A stretch of DNA of 64,000 nt from contig NZ_CP075583.1 in the NCBI RefSeq assembly GCF_023509035.1, forward strand, positions 1,674,001 through 1,738,000, in the 5' to 3' direction. A program made the translations under genes and the position numbers. The number at the start of each line of letters is the position of its first letter. Position 1 is the first letter of the stretch. This document shows positions 27,964-37,280 of this stretch, in pieces. A model generated the notes under the pieces. That model saw nothing but the letters and a program-made list of their open reading frames with translations. It ran no database searches and was not told the DNA's origin. Origin of the DNA: Janthinobacterium lividum. GTDB lineage: Bacteria > Pseudomonadota > Gammaproteobacteria > Burkholderiales > Burkholderiaceae_D.

Positions 27964-30783
27964 TTACTTGACGTTACCTTCGGCATCGCGCAATTCCACC
28001 GGCGCCAGTTTCAGCTTGGACAACTGCGGGGTGATCTTCGCCTTGTCGCCCACGCCGATGACGATTAGTTTTTCCGGCTGCAGGTATTTTTTCGCTACCT
28101 GTTGCACCTGCTTGTCCGTCACGCTGGCAAAGCGCTGCGGCAAGGTCGTGTAATAGTCGAGGCCCAGGCCGTAAATATACGCGTTCGCCATGCTGGCGCT
28201 GATGCTGGCATTCGTGTCGAACTGGCCCGGCAAGGACAGCACTTGTGAATTGCGCGCATTCGCTAATTCCTTGCTGCTCAAGGGCTTGGCGATCATGGCG
28301 CGGATTTCCTTGACGGTTTCCGACACGGCCGGACCCGTCACATCGGTGCGCACGCTGGCGGCAATCGAGAACGGTCCAGGCTGATTGCGGTACTGGAATT
28401 GCGAGCGCACGCCATACGTGTAACCTTTTTCTTCGCGCAAGTTGGTGTTCAGGCGGCTGGTAAACAAGCCGCCCAGCGCCGCGTTCATCACTTGCAGCGG
28501 CGCGTAATCGGGTGTGGCGCGCGGCACGGCGATGGCGGACAGGCGCACGGCTGTTTGCGGCGCACCCGGCTTGTCGACCAAAATCAGTTTTGCCTTCGTC
28601 GTCTGCGGTGCGGCGGCCACGGCCGGCGTCACCGCGCCTGCCTTCCAGCTGCCGAACTTGGCTTCCGCCAAGGCCTTCAATTCCGCTTCGCCGATATCGC
28701 CCGAGACGATCAGGGCCGCATTGTTGGGCAAGTAATGCTGCTGCCAGAACGCTTGCAGGTCGGCGCGGCTGGCCGCTTTCAGCGCCGCTTCCGTGCCCAG
28801 CTGGATATAGCCATACGGATGCTGCGGGCCGTACAGGGCCGCCGCTTCCACCCGCGCGGCCACCGCGCCCGCGTTTTCGCGCTGCTGTGCCAGCTGTCCG
28901 ATGCGGCTGGCGCGCTGGCGCTCCACTTCGGCTGAGGGGAATTGCGGGTGCAGCACCACGTCGGCCAGCACGTCGAGCGCTTGCGGGAACGTGGCTTTGA
29001 GCGACGTGAGCTGGGCAAACGACGCATCCGTGCCGGAGCCGGTGCTCAGCAGGGCGCCCAGCTGCGCCACGTCGTCGGCGATTTGCGGCGCCGTGCGCGT
29101 GGCCGTGCCTTCCTGCAGCAATTGCGCCGTAAAGCTCGACAAGCCCGGCTGCGCCAGCGGATTGGCGCCCGAGCCGCTTTTCACCACCAACTGGCTCGCC
29201 ACGAGCGGCACGGCCGGGTTGTAGTGGTGGATCACGGTCAAACCGTTCGCCAGGGTGAACGATTTTCCTTGCGGTAAAACAATCTTCGGTGCGGGACCAG
29301 CCTTCGGCACGGCATTGCGCCATGGCTCGTCCGCATTGATGGCCGTGCCAGGCGCAGGCTTGACCTTGCCAGGCGCCGGCGTCGGCACTTCCGCGCCCAG
29401 GTCCGGCTTGCCGGGCACGCCGTAGACGACGACGCGCGACTGGTTCTTCAGGTAGGTGTCCACGGCGCGCTGCACGCCGGCCACCGTTACCTGGCGGTAG
29501 CGCTGGATATCCTTGGCCAGGTAGCCGGGGTCGCCCAGGTATTGGTTGTATTCGTTGAGCAAGTTGGCCACGCCGTGCCCGCCCATTTTTTCCACCTGGC
29601 TCAGCATGTTGGTCTCGATGCTGTTGCGCGCCCGTTCCAGTTCTTTCTCGGTGGGACCCTGGTCGCGCAATTGCTCCAGCTCCGCCTGCAAGGCTTGCTC
29701 GATTTCCTCGGGCTGGTGGCCGGGGCGCGCCGTCGCGTCGATGGTGAAGATGGAGGTGAGGGCGTTGGAGCCCTGGCTGGCGCCCACGTCCTGGGCGATC
29801 TGCTTGTCGTACACGAGCGATTTATATAGGCGGCTGGACTTGCCGCCGGCCAGGATGTGCGCCGCCATCGACAGTTCCGCGTCATCCTTGGTGTAGGCAG
29901 ACGGCGTCAGCCAGGCCATGAAGACGCGCGGCAACTCGACCCGGTCCTGTACCACGATGCGGCGTTCCTGCGTGATGGGCGGCGTTACGACATCGGGCTT
30001 GGTCACGGCCGGGCCGCTCTTGAAACTGCCGAAGTATTTGTTGACCAGTTCCTTGGTTTTCGCCTTGTCGATGTCGCCGGCGATCACCAGGCTGGCGTTG
30101 TTGGGACCATAGTATTTGCTAAAGAAATCCTTGATGTCGGCCAGTTTCGCATTCTGGATGTCCGCGTGTGAACCGATGACGCTGGCGTAATACGGGTGGG
30201 TCTTTGGAAACAGCTGGTGGTACAGGGCTTCCTGCACGATGCCGTACGGCGCGTTTTCCACGCTCTGGCGGCGTTCGTTGCGCACCACGTCCTGCTGGTT
30301 CGTCAGCGCCGTCTGGTCGAGCACGTCCAGCAGGTAGCCCATGCGGTCGGAATGGGTCCACAGGGCCAGTTCCAGCTGGTTCGACGGCACCGTGTCGAAA
30401 TAATTGGTGCGGTCGAAGTCCGTGCTGCCGTTCGAATCGGTGGCGCCCGCGCCTTCGAGCAGCTGGTCGGCCATGCCGCGCGGCACGTGCTTGGTGGCGG
30501 CAAACATCATGTGCTCGAACAGGTGGGCAAAGCCCGTCAGGCCCGGCGCTTCATTGGCCGGGCCCACGTGGTACCAGATATTGACGGCCGTGACGGGCAA
30601 TTTATGGTCTTCCACGAGAATGACGTCGAGGCCGTTCGGCAAGGTGTATTTTTCGTAGGCGATATTGGGCACGGATGTCGCGCCCGTCGCGAGGGCCGCA
30701 TCGGCGGCGTGGCTGAGGGAGAGCGGGGCGCCGTACAGCGACAGCAGCAGAGCGGGGAGGGCCAGCAGTTTGATCGGTTTCAT
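27964..30783 (-). CDS. M16-family (pitrilysin/insulinase-like) double-domain zinc peptidase
   Basis: The 939-residue protein has a signal peptide (about 1-27) and two tandem M16 halves. The first carries the inverted zinc motif HLFEH (about 87-91) with MMFAATKHVPRG and a downstream glutamate in the NERRQSVENAPYG region. The second half (from about 500, FTLANGLTVIHHYNPAVPLVA in pieces) lacks the motif, as usual for the inactive partner domain. GYTYGVRSQF is the substrate-contact segment. Such periplasmic enzymes degrade peptides; the substrate is unknown. A TraM/TraL-like pair lies upstream on the same strand. Confidence 0.92.
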   Translation of the reverse strand: MKPIKLLALPALLLSLYGAPLSLSHAADAALATGATSVPNIAYEKYTLPNGLDVILVEDHKLPVTAVNIWYHVGPANEAPGLTGFAHLFEHMMFAATKHVPRGMADQLLEGAGATDSNGSTDFDRTNYFDTVPSNQLELALWTHSDRMGYLLDVLDQTALTNQQDVVRNERRQSVENAPYGIVQEALYHQLFPKTHPYYASVIGSHADIQNAKLADIKDFFSKYYGPNNASLVIAGDIDKAKTKELVNKYFGSFKSGPAVTKPDVVTPPITQERRIVVQDRVELPRVFMAWLTPSAYTKDDAELSMAAHILAGGKSSRLYKSLVYDKQIAQDVGASQGSNALTSIFTIDATARPGHQPEEIEQALQAELEQLRDQGPTEKELERARNSIETNMLSQVEKMGGHGVANLLNEYNQYLGDPGYLAKDIQRYRQVTVAGVQRAVDTYLKNQSRVVVYGVPGKPDLGAEVPTPAPGKVKPAPGTAINADEPWRNAVPKAGPAPKIVLPQGKSFTLANGLTVIHHYNPAVPLVASQLVVKSGSGANPLAQPGLSSFTAQLLQEGTATRTAPQIADDVAQLGALLSTGSGTDASFAQLTSLKATFPQALDVLADVVLHPQFPSAEVERQRASRIGQLAQQRENAGAVAARVEAAALYGPQHPYGYIQLGTEAALKAASRADLQAFWQQHYLPNNAALIVSGDIGEAELKALAEAKFGSWKAGAVTPAVAAAPQTTKAKLILVDKPGAPQTAVRLSAIAVPRATPDYAPLQVMNAALGGLFTSRLNTNLREEKGYTYGVRSQFQYRNQPGPFSIAASVRTDVTGPAVSETVKEIRAMIAKPLSSKELANARNSQVLSLPGQFDTNASISASMANAYIYGLGLDYYTTLPQRFASVTDKQVQQVAKKYLQPEKLIVIGVGDKAKITPQLSKLKLAPVELRDAEGNVK

Positions 30784-30861
30784 GCACGCTTCCAGGGATA
30801 GGTGGAGAAGACGCTGCTGCTTGCTCGTGGCTGGCGCAGCGGGAAGGTGCTACGGTCGGTG

Positions 30862-31209
30862 CTACAGTTTATACAGCAGGGCCGCGCCACCCAGCACCAG
30901 CAGCGCGCTGGCGAGAGAGACGAGGGCGGCAGCGCCCAGCATTCGCCATTCGCGCGGCGTAAACCAGGGCGCTGGCGCTTCCGGCACAGACTGAGGCATG
31001 GCTGCCGCCGGCAGCACCGGCAAGCCGCCTGCCGCGCGCGCCTGCGCCGCCAGCGCTTGCGTGGCGGCGTCCAGCAGGGCCAGCTGGCGCTCGACGGTTT
31101 CCGCCAGCACGGCTTCGTTCAGCGCCACGAGGGCAAATATCGGGTCATCGACGTCGACCTTGATGCCCGTCTTGTCGAACACGTGGCTGCGCAGTTTGTG
31201 CTGGTCCAT
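30862..31209 (-). CDS. TraM-like conjugal transfer protein (orphan)
   Basis: The 115-residue protein has an N-terminal segment GIKVDVDDPIFALVALNEAVL resembling the conserved start of IncP (RP4) TraM (seen here as IKVDVDDPI plus LNE), a helical middle, a proline-rich linker, and one C-terminal transmembrane helix (about 90-113). Its start directly follows the stop of the TraL-like gene, the same pairing as on IncP plasmids. No relaxase, coupling protein or mating-pair genes are present, so a role in conjugation here is doubtful. Confidence 0.65.
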   Translation of the reverse strand: MDQHKLRSHVFDKTGIKVDVDDPIFALVALNEAVLAETVERQLALLDAATQALAAQARAAGGLPVLPAAAMPQSVPEAPAPWFTPREWRMLGAAALVSLASALLVLGGAALLYKL

Positions 31210-31938
31210 CTACCATTGCACCTTGTCGAGCTGTTCGAAGATGTCGCGGTAGACGACCTTGATGCGCTGCTTTTCCATGATATTGAACTTGTCGTTCTGC
31301 AGCACTTCCTGCATCGTCAGGCGTGCCGTGTTCATTTTCTTGACGTCCGCGCCGAAGGTGTCGGGATTGCGCTGGCTCAAGGTGATGCTGCCTTTCACGC
31401 GCGTACGGTTGTCGGCATACGACTGCGATTCGACGAATTGTTTGCCTGACGCCGATTGCAGCAGGCCGAAGTGTTCGTTTTGCCATAGCACCAGCGGCAC
31501 TGTCGTCGATTGGGCTGTCGCGACAAAACCCGTGGCCGTGTCGTGCAGGGTGTCGCCGCCGCCGACGATGGTGTGGATGTACACCTTGCGGCCCGATTCT
31601 TCCAGCAGCGAAAAACAGTCGTTTTCCAGCAGATAGCCCATCAGCGGCGAAAACGTGTTCGCGCCATTGTCGACCACGCAGTTGCCGTCTGTGTCGAGGA
31701 TATCGATCATCAGCGCGTCAAAGCGTTTCGGATCGATGTTGCGTGCATCCGTCATCACGGGCACATGCTTGACGTTCATCGCCTTGTAGCGCGAGAACGT
31801 GGCGTTTTCCTGATCGGTGTCATAGCAGCGCAAAGGCGTGTCGTCCTTGCCGCCTATCCACTGGGCCAGCAGGGTCGAGACGAGGGTCTTGCCGATGCCG
31901 CCCTTGCCCTGCAGGATGAAATGTACCGTGTTTTGCAT
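31210..31938 (-). CDS. TraL-like ParA/MinD-family ATPase (orphan)
   Basis: The 242-residue protein starts MQNTVHFILQGKGGIGKT, a deviant Walker A motif (KGGIGKT, about 12-18), followed by YDTDQENATFSRYKAMNVKH, which closely recalls TraL of IncP plasmids. VDNGANTFSPLMGYLLEND is another family segment. The ATG at 31938 has GGAG eight bases upstream. TraL proteins are ParA-like ATPases of unknown exact function in transfer. Here it is paired only with the TraM-like gene, in an otherwise chromosomal setting. Confidence 0.75.
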   Translation of the reverse strand: MQNTVHFILQGKGGIGKTLVSTLLAQWIGGKDDTPLRCYDTDQENATFSRYKAMNVKHVPVMTDARNIDPKRFDALMIDILDTDGNCVVDNGANTFSPLMGYLLENDCFSLLEESGRKVYIHTIVGGGDTLHDTATGFVATAQSTTVPLVLWQNEHFGLLQSASGKQFVESQSYADNRTRVKGSITLSQRNPDTFGADVKKMNTARLTMQEVLQNDKFNIMEKQRIKVVYRDIFEQLDKVQW

Positions 31939-32150
31939 TGCGACTACTCCAAGTTGTTGCGTCAGTGACAATCAAAGTTCCGTGACAGCGGCCCGGGCGC
32001 CCGGCCAGGCCACGACTGGCATTTTTACCACAATCCTTTGCAAATATGCCATGCGGAACAGCGAATCTGGTTATGATGTTAATCAGGATACCATTGATAC
32101 AGAGCAAGTTTTGTGTGAAAAATCCACCCCAGAGTGTGAACGAGGACGCA

Positions 32151-33923
32151 GTGCCGATCTCCAGTCTCGATAAAGCCGATATTGACCGTCTGAATCAGCA
32201 AGCCCTGTCTTGCCTGGTCGGCAACCGCCGCCAGGCACGCCGGCTGGCGCAAATGGCGCTGGCGGCGGCGCAACGGCAACAGTATGCGCGCGGCGGCGCG
32301 TATGCGGAACTCAATCATTGCTGGCTGGCGTATTACGCGGGCGAGGCCGAGCCGTCGTGCGAGCGCCTGGGCGCGTATTTCCAGCACAGCGGCGACCTGG
32401 AAGGGGCCATGGAAGTGGCTGCCCTGCAAGGCGCGTATGCGAGCCGGCGCGGCGATTTTGCCGATGCCGAGCAGCATTTCCTGCAGGCGCGCAGCCAGGC
32501 TGCGCAGATACCCGACTCGCTGCACAAGTTCATGCTGTACGCGCGCCTGGGCGTCGATGCCCTGAACCGTGGCGATACCCAGGACGGCCCGCGCAATTTC
32601 CTGCTGGCGCTCGACATCGCCGAGCGTTTCGGCAGCCCCGCGCACCGGGTCAACAGCCTGTCGAACCTGGCGTCGTCTCAGCATGACCTGGGCAATGACG
32701 AAGACGCCATTCCCCTGCTGGTCGAGGCGCTCGAGATCATCGGCACGCAAAAGCTCAAATACCAGCAAACCATCGTCTCGGCCAACCTGGCCATGTGTTT
32801 ATTAGCCACAGGCAAGCCGGCCGAGGCGCTGGCGCTGGTGGAACCGTTTTATGAGTGGCCGGAAGAAGACCTGGCCGTGCGCGCCTTCTTGTTCTGCATC
32901 GCCGCCCACGCCGCCATCCTGCTGCAGCAGCCCGAGAGCGCCTTGCAACTGCTGTTGCGGGCCGAAGAGTACGCGCGCCGCGGCCAGGACCTGGAAGAGC
33001 AGATGCATGCGTGGCTGGTGCGCGGCAAGCTGGATCTGCACGCGGGCCAGACGGCGCAGGCCCTGGCGTCCCTGACGCAGGCGCACAGCCTGCTGAGCTG
33101 GACGCGCAATCCGTTTCACCAGCAGCAGATTTTGCGCGGCTTGTCCGATATCAATGCCCAGCTGGGCGAATGGCAGGCCGCGTATGGTTTCCTGCAGCAA
33201 TACCAGGCCGCGTACGAGGCCAGCAGCAAGTCGGCGCGCGCCTCGCGCAGCCTGATGCGCAACCTGGAAAAGGAAATGCACAGCCTGAAGGCCGAGCGCG
33301 ACAAGGCGCTGGAACTGCAGGCGGCGCGCGAATCGGAAAACGTCAAGCTCGAGCACCTGAACCGCGAACTGGCGCACCAGATCCTGCATGTCAATTCCCT
33401 GCAGGACAGCCTGAAGGAGCAGGCCATGCGCGACCACCTGACGGGTCTGTACAACCGCCGCCATTTTGAAACCTGCCTCAATGCCATCCTGCACGCGGCC
33501 GATGCGGATGCGCCCGTGGCCATCGCCATCATCGACCTGGATTTCTTCAAGCGCGTCAACGACACCTACGGGCACAACTTTGGCGATGAAGTGCTGATCC
33601 AGTTCGCGCGCCTGGTGGAAAGCCAGCTGCGCGGCAGCGACATGGTCTGCCGTTATGGCGGCGAGGAATTCTGCCTGTTGTTGCGCGAAGCCGACAGCAG
33701 CATCGCGGCGCACAAGATCGACGATATCGCCGCGCGCTACCGCCAGCTGCTGATCCGGCAGGCGCCGCACAGCCTGTCCGGCTGCACCTTCTCGGCCGGC
33801 ATCGCTGAATACCCGCGCCATGGCGCGGGCCGCCACGAATTGCTGATGCGCGCCGACAGCGCCCTGTACGCGGCCAAGCAGGCGGGCCGCGACCGCGCCT
33901 GTATCGCCGATGCTACTGGATAA
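32151..33923 (+). CDS. TPR-repeat diguanylate cyclase
   Basis: The protein (590 residues from the GTG at 32151, chosen because GAGGA lies at 32142-32146; an ATG at 32046 is an alternative) is cytoplasmic. Residues about 20-380 are helical TPR-type repeats (for example GDFADAEQHFLQARSQA and GNDEDAIPLLVEALEI). A coiled coil follows (about 375-440), then a GGDEF domain with the active GGEEF motif at about 503-507. An RxxD inhibitory site (RGSD) lies exactly five residues before it. It should make cyclic di-GMP under product inhibition, with the TPRs sensing a protein partner. Its end overlaps cinA by 11 bases. Confidence 0.9.
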   Translation: MPISSLDKADIDRLNQQALSCLVGNRRQARRLAQMALAAAQRQQYARGGAYAELNHCWLAYYAGEAEPSCERLGAYFQHSGDLEGAMEVAALQGAYASRRGDFADAEQHFLQARSQAAQIPDSLHKFMLYARLGVDALNRGDTQDGPRNFLLALDIAERFGSPAHRVNSLSNLASSQHDLGNDEDAIPLLVEALEIIGTQKLKYQQTIVSANLAMCLLATGKPAEALALVEPFYEWPEEDLAVRAFLFCIAAHAAILLQQPESALQLLLRAEEYARRGQDLEEQMHAWLVRGKLDLHAGQTAQALASLTQAHSLLSWTRNPFHQQQILRGLSDINAQLGEWQAAYGFLQQYQAAYEASSKSARASRSLMRNLEKEMHSLKAERDKALELQAARESENVKLEHLNRELAHQILHVNSLQDSLKEQAMRDHLTGLYNRRHFETCLNAILHAADADAPVAIAIIDLDFFKRVNDTYGHNFGDEVLIQFARLVESQLRGSDMVCRYGGEEFCLLLREADSSIAAHKIDDIAARYRQLLIRQAPHSLSGCTFSAGIAEYPRHGAGRHELLMRADSALYAAKQAGRDRACIADATG

Positions 33924-34395
33924 AACGCAGCAGCTCACGCAGCGCGTGCGCCACGGCCTGCTCGCGCACCGCCTGGCGATCGCCCGCAAACACCAGCCGC
34001 TGCGTCTGGACGCGCCCCTCCATGGCCCAGCCGAAGCTGACAGTGCCGACGGGCTTGCCGGGCACGCCGCCCGTGGGGCCGGCGATGCCCGTGGTCGAGA
34101 CGGCTACCTGGGCTTCGCTGTGGGCCAGGGCGCCTTGCGCCATGGCGGCGGCCACTTCCTCGCTGACGGCGCCGTGTGCGGCGATCAGCTCGGCGGGCAC
34201 GCCCAGCATGCCGGTCTTCGCTCCGTTGGAATAGGTGACGAAGCCCCGTTCGAACCAGGCGCTCGAGCCTGAAATATCCGTGACGGCCTGTGCCACGCCA
34301 CCGCCCGTGCACGATTCAGCCGTGGCCAGCAGCAGGCCCTTCGCCTGCAAGGCCAGGCCGACCGCGGTGGAAAGGGGGACGAGTTCCTTGCTCAT
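33913..34395 (-). CDS. pncC: CinA-family nicotinamide-nucleotide amidohydrolase
   Basis: The 160-residue protein is the stand-alone CinA C-terminal domain (PncC type) that deamidates NMN. LLLATAESCTGGGVAQAVTDISGSS in pieces, FVTYSNGAKTGMLGV, GAVSEEVAAAMAQGA and VSTTGIAGPTGG are the family motifs. The ATG at 34395 follows AGGAG by six bases. It is convergent with, and overlaps, the cyclase gene. Confidence 0.92.
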   Translation of the reverse strand: MSKELVPLSTAVGLALQAKGLLLATAESCTGGGVAQAVTDISGSSAWFERGFVTYSNGAKTGMLGVPAELIAAHGAVSEEVAAAMAQGALAHSEAQVAVSTTGIAGPTGGVPGKPVGTVSFGWAMEGRVQTQRLVFAGDRQAVREQAVAHALRELLRFIQ

Positions 34396-34618
34396 GGATG
34401 ACTCCTGTATGCGGTGAAAATGATGGCAAGACTGTAGCATGGCCAACGGTAAAAGAAACTTTCCCCGGTAACAGCGAAAATGCGTACACTCTTTTATACA
34501 TTTGCTACCACTTCGGGCCGGCAGGCGGGCTGCCGCTGCGCCACCCTGGTGTGCATCGCTCGAACCGGCAGGCGGCATGGTGCCGCGCCTTCGTATGCAT
34601 TATCTTTACTCGGTTGTC

Positions 34619-35249
34619 ATGCTGATTTTTAACTGGACCTGGTGGCGTCATCCTGGCCCCCTGCGCCGCCCCGTGCGCGGCGCAGGCCGCCGCTCTCTCC
34701 GCTGGGGCTGGCTATTGCTGCTCCTGGGCGTGCTGTGCGCCGATGCGCGGGCGCAGGTGCAGGTGCAGGTGCAGGGAGAGCTGGAACGCCAGGTCAAGGC
34801 CGCGTATCTGTACAAGTTTGCCGGCTATGTCGAATGGCCCGATGGCAGTTTTGCCCGGCCCGATTCTCCGCTGGTGATCGGCGTGGCGGGCGCCGATGCG
34901 CTGGCCGAGCAGCTCGAACAGAGCGTGGCCGGGCATAGCGTCAACGGCCGCGCCGTGCAGGTGAAAAAAAGTGCGCCGCGGCGAAGCGCTGACGGGGCTG
35001 CACGTGCTGTACCTGGGTGCGCTGGAGAAAATGGCGCTGCAGGAGATGCTGGCCGCCAGCCGTGGCCTGGCGTTGCTGACGGTGTCCGATTCGGATGAGG
35101 TCTACGCGATGGGCAGCATGATCAATTTTGTGATGGCCGAGGATAAGGTGCGCTTCGACGTCGCCCTGAAGCCTGTGGCGCAGGCGCATATCCGCATCAG
35201 CGCGCGCATGCTGCTGGCCGCCTATCGCGTGCAAACGGGGGGCGCCTAG
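34619..35249 (+). CDS. YfiR-like (DUF4154) periplasmic regulator (frameshifted)
   Basis: YfiR proteins are periplasmic repressors of membrane-bound signalling enzymes. A basic N-terminus and hydrophobic core (RWGWLLLLLGVLCADARAQ) form a signal peptide. The mature protein starts with a QVQVQVQ repeat encoded by a GCAGGT hexamer repeat, then ERQVKAAYLYKFAGYVEWP, the family hallmark. The frame breaks in the seven-A run at 34964-34970; six As give VQVKKVRRGEALTGLHVLYLG and about 209 residues, ending with SMINFVMAEDKVRFDVA and RISARMLLAAYRV, also typical. The stop abuts the start of the hybrid kinase, so this is the first gene of a signalling operon. Confidence 0.82.
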
Positions 35250-37280
35250 ATGATCAGACTGCGTTCCATCCGCCACAAACTGATGTCGGTGGTCTTGCTG
35301 ACCACCCTGGTGGCGCTCGTCATTTCGCTGGGCACCATCGTCGTCTACGACTTGCGCGCCTACCACCGCAACCTGGTGGCCGACATCAGTACCCAGGCCG
35401 AGCTGCTGGGCCACATGAGCTCGGCCGCGCTGGCCTTCGACGACGAACGCCTGGCGCTGGAAAACCTCAACCTGATGCGCATCCGCCCGCGCGTGACGGC
35501 CGGCGCCCTGTACAAGGCCGATGGCAGCCTGTTCGCCAGCTACCGCGCAAATGAGCGCGTGGGCGAGCTGCCGGCGAAGGTGGGCAAGGAAGGTGAAAGC
35601 ATCCAGGGCAGCTCGGTGGAATTGTTCAAGCCCATCATCGACAATGGCGAACTGCTGGGCACCGTGTATCTGCGCGCCGACTATGAGCTGGCCGGCCGCA
35701 CGGCCGATTACCTGGCCATCGCGTTGGGCGTGACGGTGCTGGCGCTGCTGGTGGCCTTGCTGCTGCTGCGCCGCCTCGATTTCGTCATCACGCAGCCCAT
35801 CCTCGATATCGCCGACGTGGCGCGCGAAGTGATCGAGACGGGCGACTACTCGCGCCGCGCGCGCAAGCTCAGCGACGACGAAGTGGCGCAGCTGGTCGAT
35901 TCCTTCAACAAGATGCTGGCCGAGATCGAGCTGCGCACGCAGGCGCTGGAGCGCTCGAACGGCGAGCTGGCGCGCGAGGGCGAGCGGCGCACCCAGGCGC
36001 AGCAGGAAGTCATGCGCCTGAACCAGGAGCTGGAAGTGCGCGTGCACGAGCGCACGATGCAGCTGGAAATGACGAATGGCGAACTGGCCATGGCGATGGA
36101 AGAGGCGCGCAGCGCCAACTATGCCAAGTCGGCTTTCCTGTCGTCGATGAGCCATGAATTGCGCACTCCGCTGAACGCTATCCTGGGTTTCGCGCAAATC
36201 CTCAGTTCCGACCGCCTGCCGTCGACCCTGGAGCAAAAGAAGGAGTTCGCCGGCCATATCCTGAAATCGGGGCGCCACCTGCTGACCTTGATCAATGAAA
36301 TCCTCGACCTGGCCAAGGTGGAATCGGGCACGGTCAGCCTGTCGCTGGAACCGGTGGCCCTGGACGCCATCTTGCAGGAATGCCGCGACATGATCGCGCC
36401 GCTGGCCAGCCAGCGCGGCATCGGCATGGCCTTTCCCGACGCCTGTCCCCTGAACGTGCTGGCCGACCGCACGCGCCTCAAGCAGATTTTATTGAACCTG
36501 CTGTCGAATGCGCTCAAGTACAACCGCGAGCAGGGGCAGGTGGCCATCGATTGCAAGCCGCAGGCGGGCGGCCGGGTGCGCATCAGTGTGCGCGACACGG
36601 GCGTAGGCCTCACCGGCGAACAGGTGGCGCTGCTGTTCCAGCCCTTCAACCGGCTGGGGCAAGAGGGCGGCACGGAAGAGGGCAGCGGCATCGGCCTGGT
36701 GGTCACCAAGCGCCTGGTGGAGCTGATGGATGGCAGCATCGGCGTGACCAGCGCACCCGGCGAGGGCAGCACCTTCTGGATCGAGCTGCGCGTGGTCGAT
36801 GCCTTGCCCGCGCCGGCAGCACTGGCCATGCCGCGGCCGGACCTGGCCGGGGCGTTGCTCGAGAATAGCGCCCCCGTCACCTTGCTGTACGTGGAAGACA
36901 ATCCCGCCAACCTGACCCTGGTCGAGGAAATCGTGCGCTACTGCCCGCAATTGCAGCTGTTGACGGCAACGGATGGCCGCCTGGGCGTGGAAATGGCGCG
37001 CACGCATTTGCCGCAACTGATACTGATGGACATCAACCTGCCAAACGTGAATGGCACGGACGCGCTGAAACTGTTGCGCGCCGATCCGCGCACGGCGCAC
37101 ATCCCCGTCATCGCCCTGACGGCCAACGCCATGCCGGGCGACGTGGAGCGCAGCATGGCGCTGGGCTTTTACCGCTATCTGACCAAGCCGATCAACCTCG
37201 ACGAATTTACCGAGGCGATCAACAGCACCCTGGCCTATGTGGCGCAGCAACGCCGGCAGAAGGGAACAGGCGCGCCATGA
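35250..37280 (+). CDS. Hybrid sensor histidine kinase (HAMP-HisKA-HATPase-REC)
   Basis: The 676-residue protein has a first membrane helix (about 11-33), a periplasmic sensor (about 34-150), a second helix (about 153-174), HAMP (175-228), a coiled coil, HisKA with His302 in SMSHELRTPLNAILGF, an HATPase with NLLSNALKYN (about 416-425) and DTGVG (449-453), and a C-terminal receiver with Asp594 and Lys646. The preceding gene encodes a YfiR-like protein, which in known systems binds the periplasmic part of a HAMP protein. The gene overlaps the next one by four bases (ATGA), so signal flow from this receiver to the phosphodiesterase is likely. Confidence 0.92.
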   Translation: MIRLRSIRHKLMSVVLLTTLVALVISLGTIVVYDLRAYHRNLVADISTQAELLGHMSSAALAFDDERLALENLNLMRIRPRVTAGALYKADGSLFASYRANERVGELPAKVGKEGESIQGSSVELFKPIIDNGELLGTVYLRADYELAGRTADYLAIALGVTVLALLVALLLLRRLDFVITQPILDIADVAREVIETGDYSRRARKLSDDEVAQLVDSFNKMLAEIELRTQALERSNGELAREGERRTQAQQEVMRLNQELEVRVHERTMQLEMTNGELAMAMEEARSANYAKSAFLSSMSHELRTPLNAILGFAQILSSDRLPSTLEQKKEFAGHILKSGRHLLTLINEILDLAKVESGTVSLSLEPVALDAILQECRDMIAPLASQRGIGMAFPDACPLNVLADRTRLKQILLNLLSNALKYNREQGQVAIDCKPQAGGRVRISVRDTGVGLTGEQVALLFQPFNRLGQEGGTEEGSGIGLVVTKRLVELMDGSIGVTSAPGEGSTFWIELRVVDALPAPAALAMPRPDLAGALLENSAPVTLLYVEDNPANLTLVEEIVRYCPQLQLLTATDGRLGVEMARTHLPQLILMDINLPNVNGTDALKLLRADPRTAHIPVIALTANAMPGDVERSMALGFYRYLTKPINLDEFTEAINSTLAYVAQQRRQKGTGAP

